This document shows positions 4,240-5,514 of a stretch of DNA of 5,514 bases, in pieces (within the stretch, counting starts at the first letter, position 1; the number at the start of each line of letters is the position of its first letter). A model generated the notes under the pieces. That model worked only from the letters and a program-made list of their open reading frames with translations, was not told the DNA's origin and searched no databases. The stretch is from the NCBI GenBank assembly GCA_022798155.1, contig JAAWLY010000146.1, positions 1 to 5,514 on the forward strand, read 5' to 3'. Source of the stretch: Lawsonibacter sp. (GTDB taxonomy: Bacteria > Bacillota > Clostridia > Oscillospirales > Oscillospiraceae). The translations under genes were made by a program, and so were the position numbers.

Positions 4240-4898
4240 GCGAAGAAATAGCTGTCAAGACTGAAAAAAAAGCAAAGGAGACGCCCCAGCAGCGGAAAAA
4301 GCGGATGGACTGGTTTTTCCACCTGCTGTATATCGTCGTCTGGCCCTATTTCCGGCTGATCCACCCCGTCCGGGCGGTGGGCCGGGAGCATATCCCCGAG
4401 GGCCCGGCGGTGATCTGTCCCAACCATACCACCGCCGGCGACCCGTTCTATGTGGTGTTCGCCTTTGGCTACAAGTGGCCCATGCGAGCCATGGCCAAGG
4501 TACAGATCATGCGCGTCCCCTTTATCGGCTGGATCCTCAGCAAGGCGGGGGTGTTTGGCGTGGATCGGGACACTACCGACGTGCGGGCGGTGCGCACCGC
4601 CATGAAGTTCCTGAAGGAGGGCGACAAGCTGCTCATGTTCCCCGAGGGCACCCGGGTCCACGAGGGGGAAGACGTTCAGGCCAAGGTGGGGGCGGCGCTG
4701 TTCGCCACCCGGACGGGAGTCCCCCTGCTGCCGGTGTACATACAGCGCAAAAAAAAGCGCTTCCGGCGTAATACCGTGGTAATCGGGGAACCCTATTATC
4801 CGGAGTATGAGGGGCGCAAGCCCTCGTCAGAGGAGCTTCAGGCCATGGCTCAGAACCTGATGGACCGGGTGCAGGCCCTGGGGGAGGGCGTGGGATGA
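4236..4898 (+). CDS. plsC: 1-acyl-sn-glycerol-3-phosphate acyltransferase (PlsC/LPLAT family)
   Basis: A 220-residue membrane-associated acyltransferase that adds the second acyl chain to lysophosphatidic acid, forming phosphatidic acid. A lysine/arginine-rich N-terminus (residues 8-23) precedes a hydrophobic aromatic segment at about 26-42 (F-F-H-L-L-Y-I-V-V-W-P-Y-F), suited to membrane association. Motif I is N-H-T-T-A-G-D (63-69), with catalytic H64 and D69; T-T replaces the more usual x-S. Motif II is G-V-F-G-V-D-R near 108-114, motif III is F-P-E-G-T-R at 135-140, and motif IV is V-P-L-L-P-V-Y near 164-170. The start is GTG at 4236, overlapping the cmk stop, with AAAGGAG at 4218-4224. 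It overlaps ispH by 4 bp. The specific substrate is inferred from family and context; other LPLAT activities cannot be excluded. Confidence 0.92.
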   Translation: MSEEIAVKTEKKAKETPQQRKKRMDWFFHLLYIVVWPYFRLIHPVRAVGREHIPEGPAVICPNHTTAGDPFYVVFAFGYKWPMRAMAKVQIMRVPFIGWILSKAGVFGVDRDTTDVRAVRTAMKFLKEGDKLLMFPEGTRVHEGEDVQAKVGAALFATRTGVPLLPVYIQRKKKRFRRNTVVIGEPYYPEYEGRKPSSEELQAMAQNLMDRVQALGEGVG

Positions 4899-5514
4899 AG
4901 ATTGTGCTGGCCCGGTCCGCCGGCTTCTGCTACGGCGTGCGCCGGGCGGTGGAGCTGGCTGAGGAGAAGGCCGTCCAGGGGGTCCCTTGCGTCATGCTGG
5001 GCTCCATTATCCACAATCGGGATGTCATCAGCCGGCTGGCCGCACGGGGCCTGCGGGCGGTGGAGCGGCCGGATGAGGTGCCGGACGGCTTTGGGGTAAT
5101 CATCCGCTCCCACGGAGAGAGCCGGGCGGTCTATGAGGACTTTGCCCGCCGGGGGGTAGCGGTCTTCAACGCCACCTGTCCCAACGTCACCCACATCCAT
5201 AAGATTGTGGAAGAGGCGGAAAACCGGGGCCGCCAGCCTGTGATTGTGGGGATGCCGGACCACCCGGAGGTGCTGGCCATTGCCGGATGGTGTAAAGTTC
5301 CTGTAGTAGTTTCCGGGACGGAAGAGTTGGAAAAATGGCTTAATCAAGGGGAAAATCGGTCGGATTTGCCTCTGAGTTTTGTATCACAAACCACATCTAC
5401 CAAGAAAATTTGGGAAGATTGCGTGAAAAAAGCAAAAAAACTATGTACAAACGCGGAATTTTTTGATACAATATGCGGAGCGACGTCCAAACGCCAGGAG
5501 GAGGCCCGCCAGCT
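4895..5514 (+). CDS. ispH: 4-hydroxy-3-methylbut-2-enyl diphosphate reductase (3' partial)
   Basis: The last enzyme of the MEP isoprenoid pathway, reducing HMBPP to IPP and DMAPP with a [4Fe-4S] cluster. The first 206 codons are visible and the gene runs off the window. The three cluster cysteines are C12 (G-F-C-Y-G-V), C95 (A-T-C-P-N-V) and C194 (T-I-C-G-A-T). Substrate residues are visible as H40 (I-H-N), H123 and E125 (D-H-P-E-V), and T166-T167 (Q-T-T). ATG at 4895 overlaps the plsC stop (ATGA) and has a G-rich GGGGAGG site at 4881-4887. In many Clostridia IspH is fused to ribosomal protein S1 domains; the window ends too early to tell. Residues about 131-197 are encoded by markedly AT-rich DNA, unlike the rest of the gene, with no loss of catalytic residues. 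Confidence 0.95.
   Translation, partial: MKIVLARSAGFCYGVRRAVELAEEKAVQGVPCVMLGSIIHNRDVISRLAARGLRAVERPDEVPDGFGVIIRSHGESRAVYEDFARRGVAVFNATCPNVTHIHKIVEEAENRGRQPVIVGMPDHPEVLAIAGWCKVPVVVSGTEELEKWLNQGENRSDLPLSFVSQTTSTKKIWEDCVKKAKKLCTNAEFFDTICGATSKRQEEARQ
5285..5485. other. Abrupt low-GC patch inside ispH
   Basis: Hand counts of G+C in 60-base lines are 29 (5281-5340), 25 (5341-5400) and 20 (5401-5460). The ispH DNA just before this is visibly far more GC-rich, and GC-rich codons resume after about 5485. Within the patch AAA, GAA, AAT, TTT, GTA and TTG codons replace the GC-ending codons used elsewhere in the operon. The reading frame and cluster Cys194 are intact. Confidence 0.7.

Noticed and set aside
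4745..4760. GCGC-A8-GCGC in plsC as a slippage site.
   Set aside because: It encodes a basic K-K-K stretch in the normal frame, and a shift would only truncate the enzyme.

Overview
The window looks like chromosomal DNA of a GC-rich Clostridia member, most plausibly a gut Oscillospiraceae (Flavonifractor/Lawsonibacter/Dysosmobacter-like). This is inferred from GC-rich codon use combined with strong AGGAGG-type ribosome sites and a MurR/RpiR – FAD oxidoreductase – cmk – plsC – ispH gene set. All long genes lie on the + strand. The taxonomic call is a judgement from style, not from a database comparison.

Left part (1-1970): the C-terminal SIS half of a MurR/RpiR-family regulator runs in from the left edge. 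It overlaps by 4 bp a complete YhiN/BaiN (HI0933-family) flavoprotein. The stop codon of that flavoprotein lies inside one arm of a 64-bp near-perfect inverted repeat (1907-1970).

Middle part (1971-3564): this looks like accessory DNA set into a core cluster. It holds kptA, an RNA 2'-phosphotransferase/ADP-ribosylating enzyme with its catalytic R-H-R-R set intact. Next comes a low-GC regulatory module: a small unknown protein (ORF A) on the minus strand and, opposite it, a 72-residue Cro-sized XRE repressor. The module is present twice in tandem with an exact period of 436 bp. Each copy has a near-consensus sigma-A promoter for ORF A. Each also has an extended -10 promoter for the repressor, buried inside ORF A and facing the first. 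Paired operator-like repeats overlie the ORF A promoter. Copy 1 has two 21-bp palindromes; copy 2 has a different pair of 14-bp repeats at the same places. The XRE recognition helices differ at the matching positions. In copy 2, ORF A is cut short and its frame runs antisense into the first repressor gene.

Right part (3565-5514): cmk, plsC and the first two thirds of ispH are joined by 4-bp stop/start overlaps, a translationally coupled operon for CMP recycling, phospholipid synthesis and isoprenoid synthesis. ispH changes abruptly from GC-rich to AT-rich sequence at about 5285-5485 and then returns to GC-rich.

The most unusual content is the duplicated XRE/ORF A switch at 2549-3506. It appears to have diversified its DNA-binding specificity while both ends of the repeat stayed identical.
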